Below are positions 50,117 through 59,609 of a stretch of DNA of 64,000 nt, piece by piece. The notes beneath the pieces were generated by a model. It ran no database searches, was not told the origin of the DNA, and saw only the letters and a list, made by a program, of their open reading frames with translations. Position numbers and translations under genes: made by a program. Positions within the stretch are counted from its first letter, which is position 1. The number at the start of each line of letters is the position of its first letter. This DNA comes from Nostoc foliaceum FACHB-393 (lineage in GTDB: Bacteria > Cyanobacteriota > Cyanobacteriia > Cyanobacteriales > Nostocaceae), in the NCBI RefSeq assembly GCF_014698505.1, contig NZ_JACJTD010000018.1, positions 1-64,000 on the forward strand. The letters are read 5' to 3'.

Positions 50117-51571
50117 TCAATTAGAAGGTCGGAATTGAGCTTTTATTCTCTGAGCAATGGAAGTAGCTTCACGGCGAATCCTCTCAGGGTCAACCGTGAG
50201 CATCCTACGTTTTTCCATTAAAACTTGCCCATTTACAATCACAGTATCAACATCTTGAGCATCTGCTGCATAAACAAGATGCGAGATGACATCGTAAAGC
50301 GGGAGCAAGTGTGGTTCTTTAAGCTGGACTTGAATTAGGTCTGCTTGAAGTCCCACCTTAATCGCACCAATTTTATCTGATAAGCCGAGTGCTTCTGCAC
50401 CGCCAAGTGTTGCCATACGCAAAACTGTCTTCGCCGGTACAGCAGTGGGGTCAAGGGTAGTCCCTTTATGAATGAGGGCGGTGAGGCGAATTGCCTTCCA
50501 CATATCAAGAACGTTATTCGATGCGGCTCCATCCGTGCCTAAACCAACTTTAATTCCCGCTTTCAGCATCGCCGGAATCGGCGCAAAACCAGAAGCCAGT
50601 TTCAAATTCGAGTCAGGATTGTGGATAACACCAACACCGCGTTTAGCCAGCAGGGCGATTTCACTTGCGTTAGGCCAGACAACGTGTGCGGCAAATACAC
50701 GCGGTTCCAGGAAGCCAAGATTGTCTAAATGTTTGACTGGGGTTGCGTTATAGCGTTGCTGGACATCTTTAACTTCAGCTTGTGTCTCTGCCAGGTGAAT
50801 TGTCAACGGCACATCGTAATGACGCGCAGCCTGAATAGCTTGGACGAGATGCTCTGGCGAGACGGTGTAGGGAGCGTGTGGAGCAATAGCTGGTATTATA
50901 CGTTCGTTCTTACCTTTCCAACGTTTCAGAAAATTTATCGACGAGGCAAAGGCATCATCCCATCCTTGGAAACCAGGGCTGGGAAAATCTATTGACGAGG
51001 GCGCAATAATGGCGCGTAAGCCGCATTCACTAACGACTTTGGCAGCGACATCTGGCTGAAAGTACATATCAACAAAGGTTGTTGTACCACCGCGTATCAT
51101 CTCCCAGCAGGCAAGCTGTTCGCCAACGCGGACAAAATTTTCATCAACGAACTTCCCTTCTGCTGGGAAGATGTAATTCTGGAGCCAATCCTGCAACGCT
51201 AAGTCGTCCGCAAGACCACGAAACAGAACCATTGCTGAGTGAGAATGACCGTTGACCAGACCCGGCATCAGCACCATACCGTCGCCTGGCAGCGTCCTGT
51301 CGGCTCTGTAAGATGAAGTGATTTTGTATTGTGTATCTACTGCAACAATTTTGCCGTCCTTAATGGCGATCGCACCATTCTGGATGACGGGTTGTGCCTC
51401 GTTCATCGTTACGATGAAATCGCCACCCACAATCAGTTGTACTCTTTGCTTCCCTTGAGCAACTAGATTATAGTTACTCTGAGCAATAACTATCTGACCG
51501 AAAAAGACGAACAACGTCGTACAGACAAAAAGAACTAATAGCTTATAGTATTTTGTCAGATGATATTTCAC
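50117..51571 (-). CDS. Exported amidohydrolase (SAH/MTA deaminase-like)
   Basis: This 484-residue protein has an N-terminal signal peptide (about 1-30, YKLLVLFVCTTLFVFFGQIVIAQ). The metal-dependent amidohydrolase barrel shows PGLVNGHSHSAMVLFRGLADDLALQDWL (about 103-130), the first metal-binding His pair, then HAPYTVSPEHL (about 232), IHLAETQAEV (about 260), HVVWPN (about 293) and GLGTDGAASNNVLDMW (about 339-354), whose Asp is the metal ligand. These motifs match deaminases of S-adenosylhomocysteine or methylthioadenosine and guanine-type compounds; the exact substrate is unknown. Export is unusual for that activity and suggests a periplasmic role. Confidence 0.85.
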   Translation of the reverse strand: MKYHLTKYYKLLVLFVCTTLFVFFGQIVIAQSNYNLVAQGKQRVQLIVGGDFIVTMNEAQPVIQNGAIAIKDGKIVAVDTQYKITSSYRADRTLPGDGMVLMPGLVNGHSHSAMVLFRGLADDLALQDWLQNYIFPAEGKFVDENFVRVGEQLACWEMIRGGTTTFVDMYFQPDVAAKVVSECGLRAIIAPSSIDFPSPGFQGWDDAFASSINFLKRWKGKNERIIPAIAPHAPYTVSPEHLVQAIQAARHYDVPLTIHLAETQAEVKDVQQRYNATPVKHLDNLGFLEPRVFAAHVVWPNASEIALLAKRGVGVIHNPDSNLKLASGFAPIPAMLKAGIKVGLGTDGAASNNVLDMWKAIRLTALIHKGTTLDPTAVPAKTVLRMATLGGAEALGLSDKIGAIKVGLQADLIQVQLKEPHLLPLYDVISHLVYAADAQDVDTVIVNGQVLMEKRRMLTVDPERIRREATSIAQRIKAQFRPSN

Positions 51572-52000
51572 ACTAAAATATCCTTGTTGAATTTTTGTCG
51601 TGACTTTATCATCCGTCTAATTGCTACTAATTTCACCATTAAAAATTGTGATTTACACTCATATATCTGTAAGCATTCTTCACAAATTGTTAGTCTTGAA
51701 TAGCAACCTTTAATCGGTTCTTAATCACTTTCTTGGGAGAAAAATAATCGTTACTAAATAAGACTCTCATTAAAAATGAGAATTGATTATAGACATAATA
51801 TTAGGAAATAAACCTTCAAACCCCGTTATTGTTTGAATTTTAAAAGTTGCTTTTGAATTTTCTTATCCCAGAATAATTAAAGCTGGTCACAGAAGCTTTA
51901 GATATCTGTGACCAGCTTTCATCAATCTTGGAAAAGTTAAGGAATTTTTGATATTTAAATCAACGAAAAATTAAAGTTTTATTAGAGTGTCTCAAGAGGG
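51572..52000. other. Intergenic region upstream of the amidohydrolase
   Basis: The region is AT-rich and should contain the promoter of the amidohydrolase gene (51571). A strong hairpin is at 51879-51919 (listed separately). No gene was seen. Confidence 0.4.
51879..51919 (-). terminator. Strong hairpin, probable terminator of the PEP-CTERM relic
   Basis: AAAGCTGGTCACAGA (51879-51893) pairs perfectly with TCTGTGACCAGCTTT (51905-51919), a 15 bp stem with an 11-base loop. In the minus orientation it is followed by a T-containing stretch. It lies about 80 bp after the stop of the relic at 52001-52156. Confidence 0.65.
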
Positions 52001-52156
52001 TTAAGCTTTGGCTTTCTGAGCAGCAACTTGTCTACGCTTTATCAACCAGGCAATGCTACCAGTGAGAACTGTGCCACCCGTTGTTAATGGTTCAGGGACT
52101 GGGGTAATAGGGGTAATATTAATTAATCCATTGTTCTGATCTATTGTTCCCTCATA
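52001..52156 (-). pseudogene. C-terminal relic of a PEP-CTERM protein
   Basis: The frame reads GTIDQNNGLINITPITPVPE, then PLTTGGTVLTGSIAWLIKRR and a basic tail, to TAA 52001-52003. 'PVPEP', a hydrophobic helix and a basic end make the PEP-CTERM sorting signal. Upstream there is an in-frame TGA at 52157-52159 and no start, so the exported part of the gene is gone. The preserved terminator downstream supports a former gene. Confidence 0.75.
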
Positions 52157-52218
52157 TCAATTCTGTGTAAAGTTGCATACTTTGCGGTTGCTTCCAGCAA
52201 AACGATAAGTCCAAATGC

Positions 52219-53031
52219 TCAATTCCCTTTAATAAACTCCCGAATCTCAACTGCTACAACTCCAGCACAAGATTCTGGTAAGTCATTTCCGGCATGAGCA
52301 ATCATTTTCAACTCGACTTTCGGCATCAGTTGAGCATAAACCCGGCTTTTGGCTAAAGCATCTGGTGTATCTTGGCCACCTTGTAAAATAAAAACTGGCA
52401 CATCTATCATGTAAAGCCGCTTTTGTACTAATTCCGCTTCAATTTCTGCTTGTCGCCGTTTGAAAAGTAACTGGCAACCGATGGGATACGGCAATAGCGA
52501 CTGACGCAGCTGCAAGTCCTGTGCAATTTTTTCATGCCAACCTAAGATTTTAGTGAAGGGAGTTAGCGATCGCAACAATTTAACTAATAGTGGTGGATAG
52601 CTCAGTAATCGCCGCATCTTCTGGCAATACTGTTCTTGTCCTTCAATCTCTACACCCTCTGGTGCGAACAGTATCAAACCATCAACTTTCTCTGGATACT
52701 TTAAAGCATAGCTAGCAGCAATCCAACCCCCAAGAGAATGCCCTACTAAATATACTTTTTCTAATTTGACAGCTTGTAGGAATTCAGCTAGACACTCTAC
52801 TTGTAAATCTATCGAATGGTGGATATTCGGATTTTCTGATTCACCAAACCCTAACAAATCAGGCGCAAAGCAATGGAAATCTTGTGCAAGGGACTTCATT
52901 ACAGATAACCATTGACTGCTCTCATTCCAAGCACCATGTAGAAAAATTATAGGAGTTTTTTCACCGACTTCACGCCAGAATATCAGCCCTTGAGAGAGCT
53001 TTATCCGCGAGTTACGGAATAGTGTATCCAT
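52219..53031 (-). CDS. Alpha/beta-hydrolase fold protein
   Basis: This 270-residue protein carries the alpha/beta-hydrolase core. The oxyanion loop is IIFLHGAWNESSQW (about 27-40); the nucleophile elbow is LVGHSLGGW (about 94-102, Ser97 or nearby); the acid is probably Asp of GGQDTPDALAKS (about 217-228); and the His is in IAHAGNDLPES (about 245-255). These are typical of esterases and related enzymes; the substrate is not given by the sequence. No signal peptide. It stands between the PEP-CTERM relic and the NUDIX gene on the same strand, without tight spacing. Confidence 0.85.
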   Translation of the reverse strand: MDTLFRNSRIKLSQGLIFWREVGEKTPIIFLHGAWNESSQWLSVMKSLAQDFHCFAPDLLGFGESENPNIHHSIDLQVECLAEFLQAVKLEKVYLVGHSLGGWIAASYALKYPEKVDGLILFAPEGVEIEGQEQYCQKMRRLLSYPPLLVKLLRSLTPFTKILGWHEKIAQDLQLRQSLLPYPIGCQLLFKRRQAEIEAELVQKRLYMIDVPVFILQGGQDTPDALAKSRVYAQLMPKVELKMIAHAGNDLPESCAGVVAVEIREFIKGN

Positions 53032-53233
53032 TTTAATTTAGTAGTTAACTTTTAGCACCATAATAAATAGCTATTGGTCATTGGTCATTAGTAATTAGTT
53101 TTGGGCAAATTACAAATAGAGAAGTGTGAGCCGTTCCTGTAGCGTTTCATAGACAAAAGAGGCTTCCTTAAATCATATACTTTGGCAGCTAATGACTCAT
53201 GACTCATGACTCATGACTAACAACTAAATATTG

Positions 53234-53728
53234 TTATGCCAGTGTTGTCAAGCCATTCAAGTAGTCTTGCAACTGCCGAGTATGATCGTGAGACATCTGT
53301 CCTGAAGGTAGCAAATTGGGAGAGAAAGCTTGGATTTCCATGACTTCTAAAGTATCTTGAATCTCCATTGTCCCATGCACCTCGGCTTCAACCACAATAC
53401 AAATTGAATGGATTCTGGGATCGCGGTCTGGTGCGGAGTAAACTCCTACCAAACGATTAATTTTCACCAATTCTAGCCCGGTTTCCTCGATCAATTCCCG
53501 GCGGACTGTATTGGGAATATCTTCTCCCCAATCCACCATGCCTCCAGGTAATGCCCAAAGACCATCATCACGCCGTCGAATCAGTACTATCCGACCATCG
53601 GGTAAAATTGGGATGATACTAGTGCCAGTAATGGGATGACGAAATATTATACCCAATACTGTTTGTCCAATACGCCATAAGCTACGTGTGGACTGGACAG
53701 CTGCCGGAAAAAAAGCAATAACGTTCAA
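53234..53728 (-). CDS. NUDIX hydrolase
   Basis: This 164-residue protein has the NUDIX box GGMVDWGEDIPNTVRRELIEETGL (about 67-90, pattern GX5EX7REUXEEXGU). It hydrolyses nucleoside diphosphates linked to another moiety. The residues around the box (IPILPDGRIVLIRRRDDGLWALPGG) are typical. The first 30 residues (MNVIAFFPAAVQSTRSLWRIGQTVLGIIF) look like a hydrophobic tail that may be a transit or membrane association. The exact substrate cannot be inferred. It has no close neighbour gene. Confidence 0.85.
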   Translation of the reverse strand: MNVIAFFPAAVQSTRSLWRIGQTVLGIIFRHPITGTSIIPILPDGRIVLIRRRDDGLWALPGGMVDWGEDIPNTVRRELIEETGLELVKINRLVGVYSAPDRDPRIHSICIVVEAEVHGTMEIQDTLEVMEIQAFSPNLLPSGQMSHDHTRQLQDYLNGLTTLA

Positions 53729-54370
53729 TCTTCAAAATTTTTGTATTGTATTCTATAGTTCTCTACCACTTACATAGACTCAACTAATAAAATTCTTGTT
53801 GAGTTTTGTTTTATACTAAGATGTTTGTGGGTTGAGATTTTATTCTTACGATTTACGTAGAATATTATTAATTCTAACATCAAGTTTCAATAGAAGCACT
53901 GTATTCATATATACATATTATTTGTTAAGCCAGAAAACTTTTCAGTTTATCACTAATATTCGTTTTGCCAAAATCAGCTATCACTAATAGTTTTTCAACA
54001 TCTATTCAAAAAATTAATTTGAATAAGCAGTTAAAATCTAGAATTCAGAAGAGATAATTAAGCGGGGTTTGGTTTGAGACTGCCACCTAATTCTTGATAA
54101 CATTGTTTGGTTTGTTCCAAGAACAACTAGTTAGTTAATTTACATCTATTTGACGAATTTGAATCTAATAAAAGTTATTTTATGTCTAGCTGGCAAAGAT
54201 AATTTAGAATTTTTCTTGACAGACAAAGGTTGAATGCGGTAGACTAGTACACTGTTTAAAGCGTATTTATTGCTGCACTAGGCTACAAGTATATCAATGA
54301 CATTGGTAGCTGATATTGCCTATGTGATGCCTAGTTGCTACTTTTTTTGTTGTTTATTAATGAGGTGAAC
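53729..54370. other. AT-rich intergenic region
   Basis: This 642 bp region contains no gene. It is one of the AT-richest parts of the window. A promoter for the small gene at 54371 was found at 54216-54245 (listed). No tRNA, terminator hairpin or repeat of note was found in the rest. Confidence 0.45.
54216..54245 (+). promoter_or_regulatory. Sigma-70-type promoter of the small gene at 54371
   Basis: A -35 TTGACA (54216-54221) and a -10 TAGACT (54240-54245) are separated by 18 bp. The predicted leader is about 120 bases. Confidence 0.55.
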
Positions 54371-54535
54371 ATGGCCAAGCGCCGTAACCCGAAAAAAGAA
54401 AAGGCGCTACGGAACCAGGCGTATGCCAGAAAGTTTCGTAAACGAACTACGACAGGAAGAATGCAGAGAAGGTTCCAACAAAGACCACCAAAGAGTGAAG
54501 AAGAAGAAGGCGCAGCAGCAGCTGACACTGAATAA
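54371..54535 (+). CDS. Small basic protein, conserved in cyanobacteria, unknown function
   Basis: The start ATG 54371 (MAKRRNPKKEKALRNQAYAR) gives 54 residues. The N-terminal 35 residues are strongly basic (KFRKRTTTGRMQRR follows), and the end is acidic (SEEEEGAAAADTE). A ribosome site GAGGTG stands eight bases before. The layout looks like an RNA- or ribosome-binding peptide, which is inference; I do not recognise a family name. A clear promoter and a clear terminator frame the gene, which supports that it is real. Confidence 0.75.
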   Translation: MAKRRNPKKEKALRNQAYARKFRKRTTTGRMQRRFQQRPPKSEEEEGAAAADTE

Positions 54536-54577
54536 GCTGTCTGCTTAAATCCTTGTTATTTAGATTATTTATTTTTG

Positions 54578-54606
54578 AGGGCGCACATTTGTACGCCCTT
54601 ATTTTT
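54578..54606. terminator. Terminator between the small gene and argH
   Basis: AGGGCG (54578-54583) pairs with CGCCCT (54594-54599) with a 10-base loop and a T-run after. It serves the plus-strand small gene and probably also the converging argH. Confidence 0.75.
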
Positions 54607-55994
54607 TAATTGATAGGGATTTGAGCGCGGGCGGCTATGAGTGCTTTGCTGACTTGTACAAAGCCAGTACCACCGTAACTGTTACGAGCTGCCACAACTT
54701 GACGGGGGGATATTGCCTCATAAATATCTGCTGCAAATGCCGGATGTATTTGTTGCCACTCTTCCAATTTCAAATCTTTCAGGAGTTTACCTGCGGCAAT
54801 ACTAGTTTTTACCACTTTACCCACAAGGTTGTAAGCTTCCCGGAAAGGGACACCACGTGCTGCTAGATAATCTGCTACATCGGTCGCGTTAGAAAAATCT
54901 TCCGCCACAGCTTCTGCTAACCGGTGGGTACGAAATTCCAAGCCTTCTCTGAGCAAAATCGTCATTGCTTCTAGAGAGGCTTTGACTGTGTTGACACTAT
55001 CAAATATTCCTTCTTTATCTTCTTGTAGGTCTTTGTTATATGCCAAGGGTAATCCCTTCATAATTACTAACATCGCCTGTAGATGCCCGAATACACGTCC
55101 TGTTTTTCCCCGCACCAATTCTGGTACATCGGGGTTTTTCTTTTGGGGCATGATACTGGAACCAGTGGCACAGCTATCTTTGAGGGTGACAAAACGGAAT
55201 TCTTCTGATGACCAAAGAATGACTTCTTCTGCAAGGCGGCTGAGGTGAACCATAATCAAGCTAGCAGCACACAAGAATTCGATCGCAAAATCGCGATCGC
55301 TCACTCCATCAAGGCTATTAGCATAAACATCGTCAAAATTCAATAGTTTGGCTGTGTAGTGGCGATCAATAGGAAAAGTAGTTCCCGCTAAAGCACCGCA
55401 CCCCAAAGGTGAGATATTGACGCGGCGAGAAACATCTCCTAAGCGTTCCCAGTCGCGTTGCGCCATTTGAAAGTATGCCAAGAGATGGTGAGCTAAACTC
55501 AAGGGTTGGGCGCGTTGTAGGTGGGTATAGCCAGGAATCAGGGTTTCAACATGCTTTTCGGCTATATCCAGTAAAACACCTTGAAATTCTCGCAATTCGC
55601 TTTTAATTTGTTGGATTTGGTCGCGGAGGTAGAGTCTGGTATCGGTGCCAACTTGATCATTACGCGATCGCGCTGTATGCAGCTTTTTACCAACATCGCC
55701 GACAATTTCTGTCAGTCGTCGTTCAACTGCAAAATGTACATCTTCAGCATCGACACCAGGCTGAAATTGACCCTGACGGTATTCTTGGCGAATTTTTTCT
55801 AAACCTGCAACCAGTTGCTCACCTTCTTCTTGGGAGATAATGCCCGTGTGAGCGAGCATTTTGGCATGGGCTTGAGAACCAGTGAGGTCATATTCTATTA
55901 ATTCAATATCAAAACCGATACTGGCATTAAAACGAGCGATCGCTGGATGCAATGCTGATTCAAACCGCTGGCTCCAAGTTTGTTTTTCGGTCAT
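54606..55994 (-). CDS. argH: Argininosuccinate lyase
   Basis: ArgH splits argininosuccinate into arginine and fumarate, the last step of arginine synthesis. The 462-residue enzyme has the fumarase-superfamily signature [23 protein letters not shown] (about 281-303) and the ligand-binding [24 protein letters not shown] (about 102-125) and [22 protein letters not shown] (about 153-174) segments. Length and motifs are normal. In cyanobacteria arginine feeds cyanophycin, whose synthetase is 6 kb downstream in this window. The promoter lies in the 100 bp region before 55994 and the small ORF upstream. Confidence 0.96.
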   Translation of the reverse strand: MTEKQTWSQRFESALHPAIARFNASIGFDIELIEYDLTGSQAHAKMLAHTGIISQEEGEQLVAGLEKIRQEYRQGQFQPGVDAEDVHFAVERRLTEIVGDVGKKLHTARSRNDQVGTDTRLYLRDQIQQIKSELREFQGVLLDIAEKHVETLIPGYTHLQRAQPLSLAHHLLAYFQMAQRDWERLGDVSRRVNISPLGCGALAGTTFPIDRHYTAKLLNFDDVYANSLDGVSDRDFAIEFLCAASLIMVHLSRLAEEVILWSSEEFRFVTLKDSCATGSSIMPQKKNPDVPELVRGKTGRVFGHLQAMLVIMKGLPLAYNKDLQEDKEGIFDSVNTVKASLEAMTILLREGLEFRTHRLAEAVAEDFSNATDVADYLAARGVPFREAYNLVGKVVKTSIAAGKLLKDLKLEEWQQIHPAFAADIYEAISPRQVVAARNSYGGTGFVQVSKALIAARAQIPIN

Positions 55995-56014
55995 AAATTA
56001 TGAAAAGAGTGGGG

Positions 56015-56095
56015 GAGGGTTAAGAGTTAAGAGTGAGAAGTTATGAGTTTCTGACTCCTAACTTCTCACTCCTCACTTTCAACTCCTAACTTTTA
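56015..56095. repeat. Short tandem repeats before argH
   Basis: Units such as 'gagttaagagtgagaagttatgag' and 'tcctaacttctcactcctcac' recur on both sides of a centre; they belong to the same STRR class as at 14210-14280 and 47262-47330. Confidence 0.7.
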
Positions 56096-56098
56096 AAT

Positions 56099-56305
56099 TT
56101 AACCGTAGCTAGTTAGATTCCGAATCATATAGCCAATGACTAAACCAATCAACAATGCCCACACTTGACCTGTTTGTATAAAGTGGTTCCAAGATTTTTG
56201 CATCTGACCCATCAAGTCTGGATCAGTAATTGTTTGTGCTAGTGCTGTCAAATTTACAGGCAAATGCCAATATAACCGAGAGATAAAATCGCTGTAATGG
56301 CTCAT
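56099..56305 (-). CDS. Small single-span membrane protein of unknown function
   Basis: The 68-residue protein begins MSHYSDFISRLYWHLPVNLTA and ends GQVWALLIGLVIGYMIRNLTSYG. The C-terminal hydrophobic helix (about 48-66) indicates a membrane location with the N-terminus outside or inside unknown. The sequence looks conserved and well formed; no family name is recalled. It lies between argH and larB on the same strand but with gaps of about 100 bp on each side and STRR tracts, so it is probably its own unit. Confidence 0.6.
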   Translation of the reverse strand: MSHYSDFISRLYWHLPVNLTALAQTITDPDLMGQMQKSWNHFIQTGQVWALLIGLVIGYMIRNLTSYG

Positions 56306-56411
56306 ATTTGGTGATTAAAAGGTTGGGGTGGCAAATTTCAGTATCAGATTATTTGTTACATAAATTACTGATAATGTACTGAAATATTGGGTATAACCTT
56401 AATGTCTTAAC

Positions 56412-57200
56412 TCAAGATACAGCCGATGCCAACCGCAATTTCTCGGCAGTTCGCAAAATTTGCCCCGCCAAAACTGCTGCGCCAAAACCATTATCGATAT
56501 TTACTACGCCTACTCCCGCAGCACAAGAGTTAAGCATTGTTAATAAAGGTGCTAAACCGCCAAAACTTGCGCCATAACCGATGCTGGTGGGTACGGCAAT
56601 TACAGGACAACTCGCTAAACCCGCGACAACGCTGGGTAAAGCGCCTTCCATCCCCGCCACGACAATTAACACCGATGCGGACTCAATCAGGTGGCGGTTA
56701 CTTAATAAGCGGTGAATCCCAGCAACGCCAACATCCCAGAGGCGCTTTACCTGAAAACCAGAAAGTTCAGCAGTCACAGCAGCTTCTTCAGCAACGGCTA
56801 AATCGGCCGTACCAGCAGAAAGAATGCCAATTTCACCCTGGAATTGTGGTTCGATGATAGGGGGAGCGATCGCACAAATTCGCGCCGATTGGTAATATCG
56901 TAAATCGCTAACTTTTGATTGCAGTGCCTCATAAACTGCTGGTTCAATGCGAGTCGCCATCACCACCGGGTTGCGGAGGCGCATCACCTCCATAATTTGA
57001 GCAATTTGATCGGGTGTCTTACCAGGGCCCCAAATCACTTCTGGGAAACCAGTTCTTAGCTGGCGATGGTGGTCAATTTTGGCAAATTCACCCACAGATT
57101 CATAAGTTAAGTTTTTGAGTGAGTCTAATGCCGTATCTGGCGTAACTTTACCATTAGCAACCGCTTCGAGGAGCGATCGCAATGTTTTTTCATCTGTCAT
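56412..57200 (-). CDS. larB: LarB, nickel-pincer cofactor synthesis
   Basis: LarB carboxylates and hydrolyses nicotinic acid adenine dinucleotide to start the nickel-pincer nucleotide cofactor. The start ATG 57200 (MTDEKTLRSLLEAVANGKV) with AAAGGA before it is preferred to the GTG nine codons upstream. The 262-residue protein has the N-terminal helix region (LDSLKNL...FAKIDHHRQLRTGFPEVIWGPGKT, about 25-65) and the AIR-carboxylase-like domain with GILSAGTADLAVAEEAA (about 139-155), DVGVAGIHRLL and VVAGMEGALPSVVAGLASCPVIAVPTSIGYG (about 196-226). The protein is complete. larC and larE are not in the window. Confidence 0.92.
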   Translation of the reverse strand: MTDEKTLRSLLEAVANGKVTPDTALDSLKNLTYESVGEFAKIDHHRQLRTGFPEVIWGPGKTPDQIAQIMEVMRLRNPVVMATRIEPAVYEALQSKVSDLRYYQSARICAIAPPIIEPQFQGEIGILSAGTADLAVAEEAAVTAELSGFQVKRLWDVGVAGIHRLLSNRHLIESASVLIVVAGMEGALPSVVAGLASCPVIAVPTSIGYGASFGGLAPLLTMLNSCAAGVGVVNIDNGFGAAVLAGQILRTAEKLRLASAVS

Positions 57201-57251
57201 TAGTCCTTTATCCTTTATTCTTATCACTAACTACTGACTAATAACTAATGA

Positions 57252-59036
57252 CTAATCCGTTATTTTGATTTCATGAATGTTCCAGAATGCGCCACCCAAT
57301 GCAGAGTATTGGATACCTTCAAAGCGATTACGTACTGCTGACATTGATAAAGGATTAACTAGATAAATAAATGGCAAATTTTCTTGGGTAATCCTTTGGG
57401 TTTCAGCATAAATTTCTTTCCGCTTTGCTGGGTCTAATTCCCTTGCCCCTTGAATATATAACTTAGCAATTTCTGCTTCCCAAGGAGCCACTTCCCAACC
57501 TTCAATTGGCTTTTGTCCTGCTTGGGGTTTTTGATTAAACATATGTAATCCACCTTCGGGAGACCAGACATTAGCTCCATCATTTGGTTCTAAACCACCA
57601 GTCAGACCCAGCATAGAAACTTCCCAATCTAATGAATTTGAAAGCTTATCTGTGTAAGTATTCCATGCCAGAGGAGTGAAATCAACTTGAATACCAATTT
57701 TACTCAGGTCTTGTTTAATCTGCGAACCAATTGCTTCGCGGATTTTGTTACCAGCATTGGTAAGCAATGAGAAGCGGACGCGGTTTCCTTGAGCATCTAT
57801 TAATTGGTTTTTGTCGTTATATTTGAATCCTGCTTTTAGTAGCAGTTCCTTCGCCTTTTGTGTATTGTAGTTATAAACTTTTAGACCTTCTTCAGGCGAC
57901 AGATAATAAGGACTTTGCACGGAAATAGGTGAATTTTGTGGTTTACCCAAACCACGAAAAGTGTTATTAATCATTGTTTGCCGATCAATCGCATAGGCTA
58001 CTGCCTGCCGAAATTCTACAGTATTAAACCAACGCGATTTTATTGGATCAACCAGGGGTTTTCCATCCCTTTTACCTTTATTTAAATTAAAGAAAACAAA
58101 CGTCGTACCTGTTGCTGGGCCACCATTAAAAATTTTAAAATTCCCCTGTTCTTCTTGCACCTTTAGTAAAGAAAAGTAATCTGGTGAGACTCCTACAGTA
58201 TCTAACCCGCCAGAACGAAATTGCAGCAAGGAAGTATCTGTTGATTCCACAATTTGCCACACAATCCTTTCAATATAAGGTTGGGATTCTCCTTTTGGCC
58301 CTTTGCGCCAATAGTAGGGATTGCGCCTGAACACTACACGCTGACTTGTGTTATAGCGCTCTAGCTTGTAAGGGCCATTAACAATAATTTGATCTGGAGG
58401 AGTATCAACGCCCCATTTTGACAAAAATATTGGCTTACCCTCTTGGTCTTTTGTCTTTATAGATGGTTTTAGGGTATGAGCAGGTAGAATTGGCAGCCCT
58501 AAAGTTCCCAAGAATGGCGCAAATGGTTCTGGAGTTGTGAATTCAATCCGTCGAGCATCGATTTTTCGTACCTTTGGCAATGCCCTACTTTCACCAATTC
58601 GTAGCACATCTCTAGCGTCCGTGGGAATCGCTTCGTTAAGATAAATATCGTTGAAGGTAAATACTACATCATCTGCTGTTAAAGGCTGCCCATCAGACCA
58701 TTTCAATCCCTGGCGTAGGGTAAAAACAAATCGCAATTTGTCATCAGAAATTTCCCAAGATTCCGCTAAAGAAGGTTCGATTTTCCCAGTTATGGGGTTT
58801 TCTGTAGTTAATCCTTCATAAATCAGAGGAAAAACATTTGGAGACTCCTGACTGAGAGGATAATTAAAAGTTTTGGGATCACTGAGAATGGCACTTACCA
58901 ATTGCGGCACTTGAGCAGCTGTGCTTTTGAAGTTAGCTGGGTTGCAGGCGGTAAGTGTAAGCGCTGTTGCTGAAGTCAAAATTATTGGCAACCAAAAATG
59001 TTTCATTGCCAGAAATATTTTTCTAAAAAATTTCAT
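57252..59036 (-). CDS. ABC transporter peptide-binding lipoprotein (SBP family 5)
   Basis: The 594-residue protein is the periplasmic solute-binding component of a peptide or nickel type ABC importer. The N-terminus has a lipobox (LTLTAC, Cys31), marking it as a lipoprotein. Landmarks are SAILSDPKTFNYPLSQES (about 48), IYEGLTTENPITGKIEPSLAESWEISDDKLRFVFTLRQGLKWSDGQPLTADDVVFTFNDI (about 70-130), and VEFRQAVAYAIDRQTMINN (about 340-358). No permease or ATPase genes stand beside it, which is common in cyanobacteria. The transported substrate is not shown. Confidence 0.9.
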   Translation of the reverse strand: MKFFRKIFLAMKHFWLPIILTSATALTLTACNPANFKSTAAQVPQLVSAILSDPKTFNYPLSQESPNVFPLIYEGLTTENPITGKIEPSLAESWEISDDKLRFVFTLRQGLKWSDGQPLTADDVVFTFNDIYLNEAIPTDARDVLRIGESRALPKVRKIDARRIEFTTPEPFAPFLGTLGLPILPAHTLKPSIKTKDQEGKPIFLSKWGVDTPPDQIIVNGPYKLERYNTSQRVVFRRNPYYWRKGPKGESQPYIERIVWQIVESTDTSLLQFRSGGLDTVGVSPDYFSLLKVQEEQGNFKIFNGGPATGTTFVFFNLNKGKRDGKPLVDPIKSRWFNTVEFRQAVAYAIDRQTMINNTFRGLGKPQNSPISVQSPYYLSPEEGLKVYNYNTQKAKELLLKAGFKYNDKNQLIDAQGNRVRFSLLTNAGNKIREAIGSQIKQDLSKIGIQVDFTPLAWNTYTDKLSNSLDWEVSMLGLTGGLEPNDGANVWSPEGGLHMFNQKPQAGQKPIEGWEVAPWEAEIAKLYIQGARELDPAKRKEIYAETQRITQENLPFIYLVNPLSMSAVRNRFEGIQYSALGGAFWNIHEIKITD

Positions 59037-59099
59037 AATTTCAAATTGATTTCCATCCTAATCAGTCTTGAATATCTTTTTCAGGGGCTAAAAGAAAAG

Positions 59100-59585
59100 T
59101 TATTCTGAAGCAACTAGCAAGACAACAGCATAAGCACATATACCTTCTTCGCGTCCAACAGGGCCTAATTTTTCGTTAGTGGTAGCTTTGATGCCAATTT
59201 GATTTGGTTCTAATTTTAAAACCGCCGCTAGTTTGTCGCGCATGTTGTGAATATGCGGTTTTAATTTTGGACGTTCTGCTACTACCACCGAGTCAATATT
59301 TCCCACCTGCCAGCCTTGATCCCGAATTAGTTGATGTACTTGAGTTAATAGTACTAAACTATCTGCTCCCGCCCATTGGGGATCGCTAGGCGGAAAATAG
59401 TAACCAATATCCCCCAAAGATAATGCCCCAAGCATGGCATCCATAATCGCGTGGGTAAGCACATCAGCGTCACTATGACCTAATAAACCCAATTCATGGG
59501 GAATTTGAATTCCACCTAAAATCAAAGCGCGATCGCTCACCAGTTGATGAATATCGTAGCCGTTACCAATACGAATTTTAGTCAT
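59100..59585 (-). CDS. ispF: 2-C-methyl-D-erythritol 2,4-cyclodiphosphate synthase
   Basis: IspF closes the cyclodiphosphate ring in the MEP isoprenoid pathway. The 161-residue protein has the metal-binding [11 protein letters not shown] (Asp8 and His10 region), [32 protein letters not shown] (His and Asp, about 34-65) and the C-terminal [28 protein letters not shown]. All the catalytic positions are in place and the length is normal. It lies 24 bp from the stop of trmD on the same strand, so the two are one transcript, as in several cyanobacteria. Confidence 0.96.
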   Translation of the reverse strand: MTKIRIGNGYDIHQLVSDRALILGGIQIPHELGLLGHSDADVLTHAIMDAMLGALSLGDIGYYFPPSDPQWAGADSLVLLTQVHQLIRDQGWQVGNIDSVVVAERPKLKPHIHNMRDKLAAVLKLEPNQIGIKATTNEKLGPVGREEGICAYAVVLLVASE

Positions 59586-59609
59586 TTGTTATTTATTATT
59601 GGGCATTAG

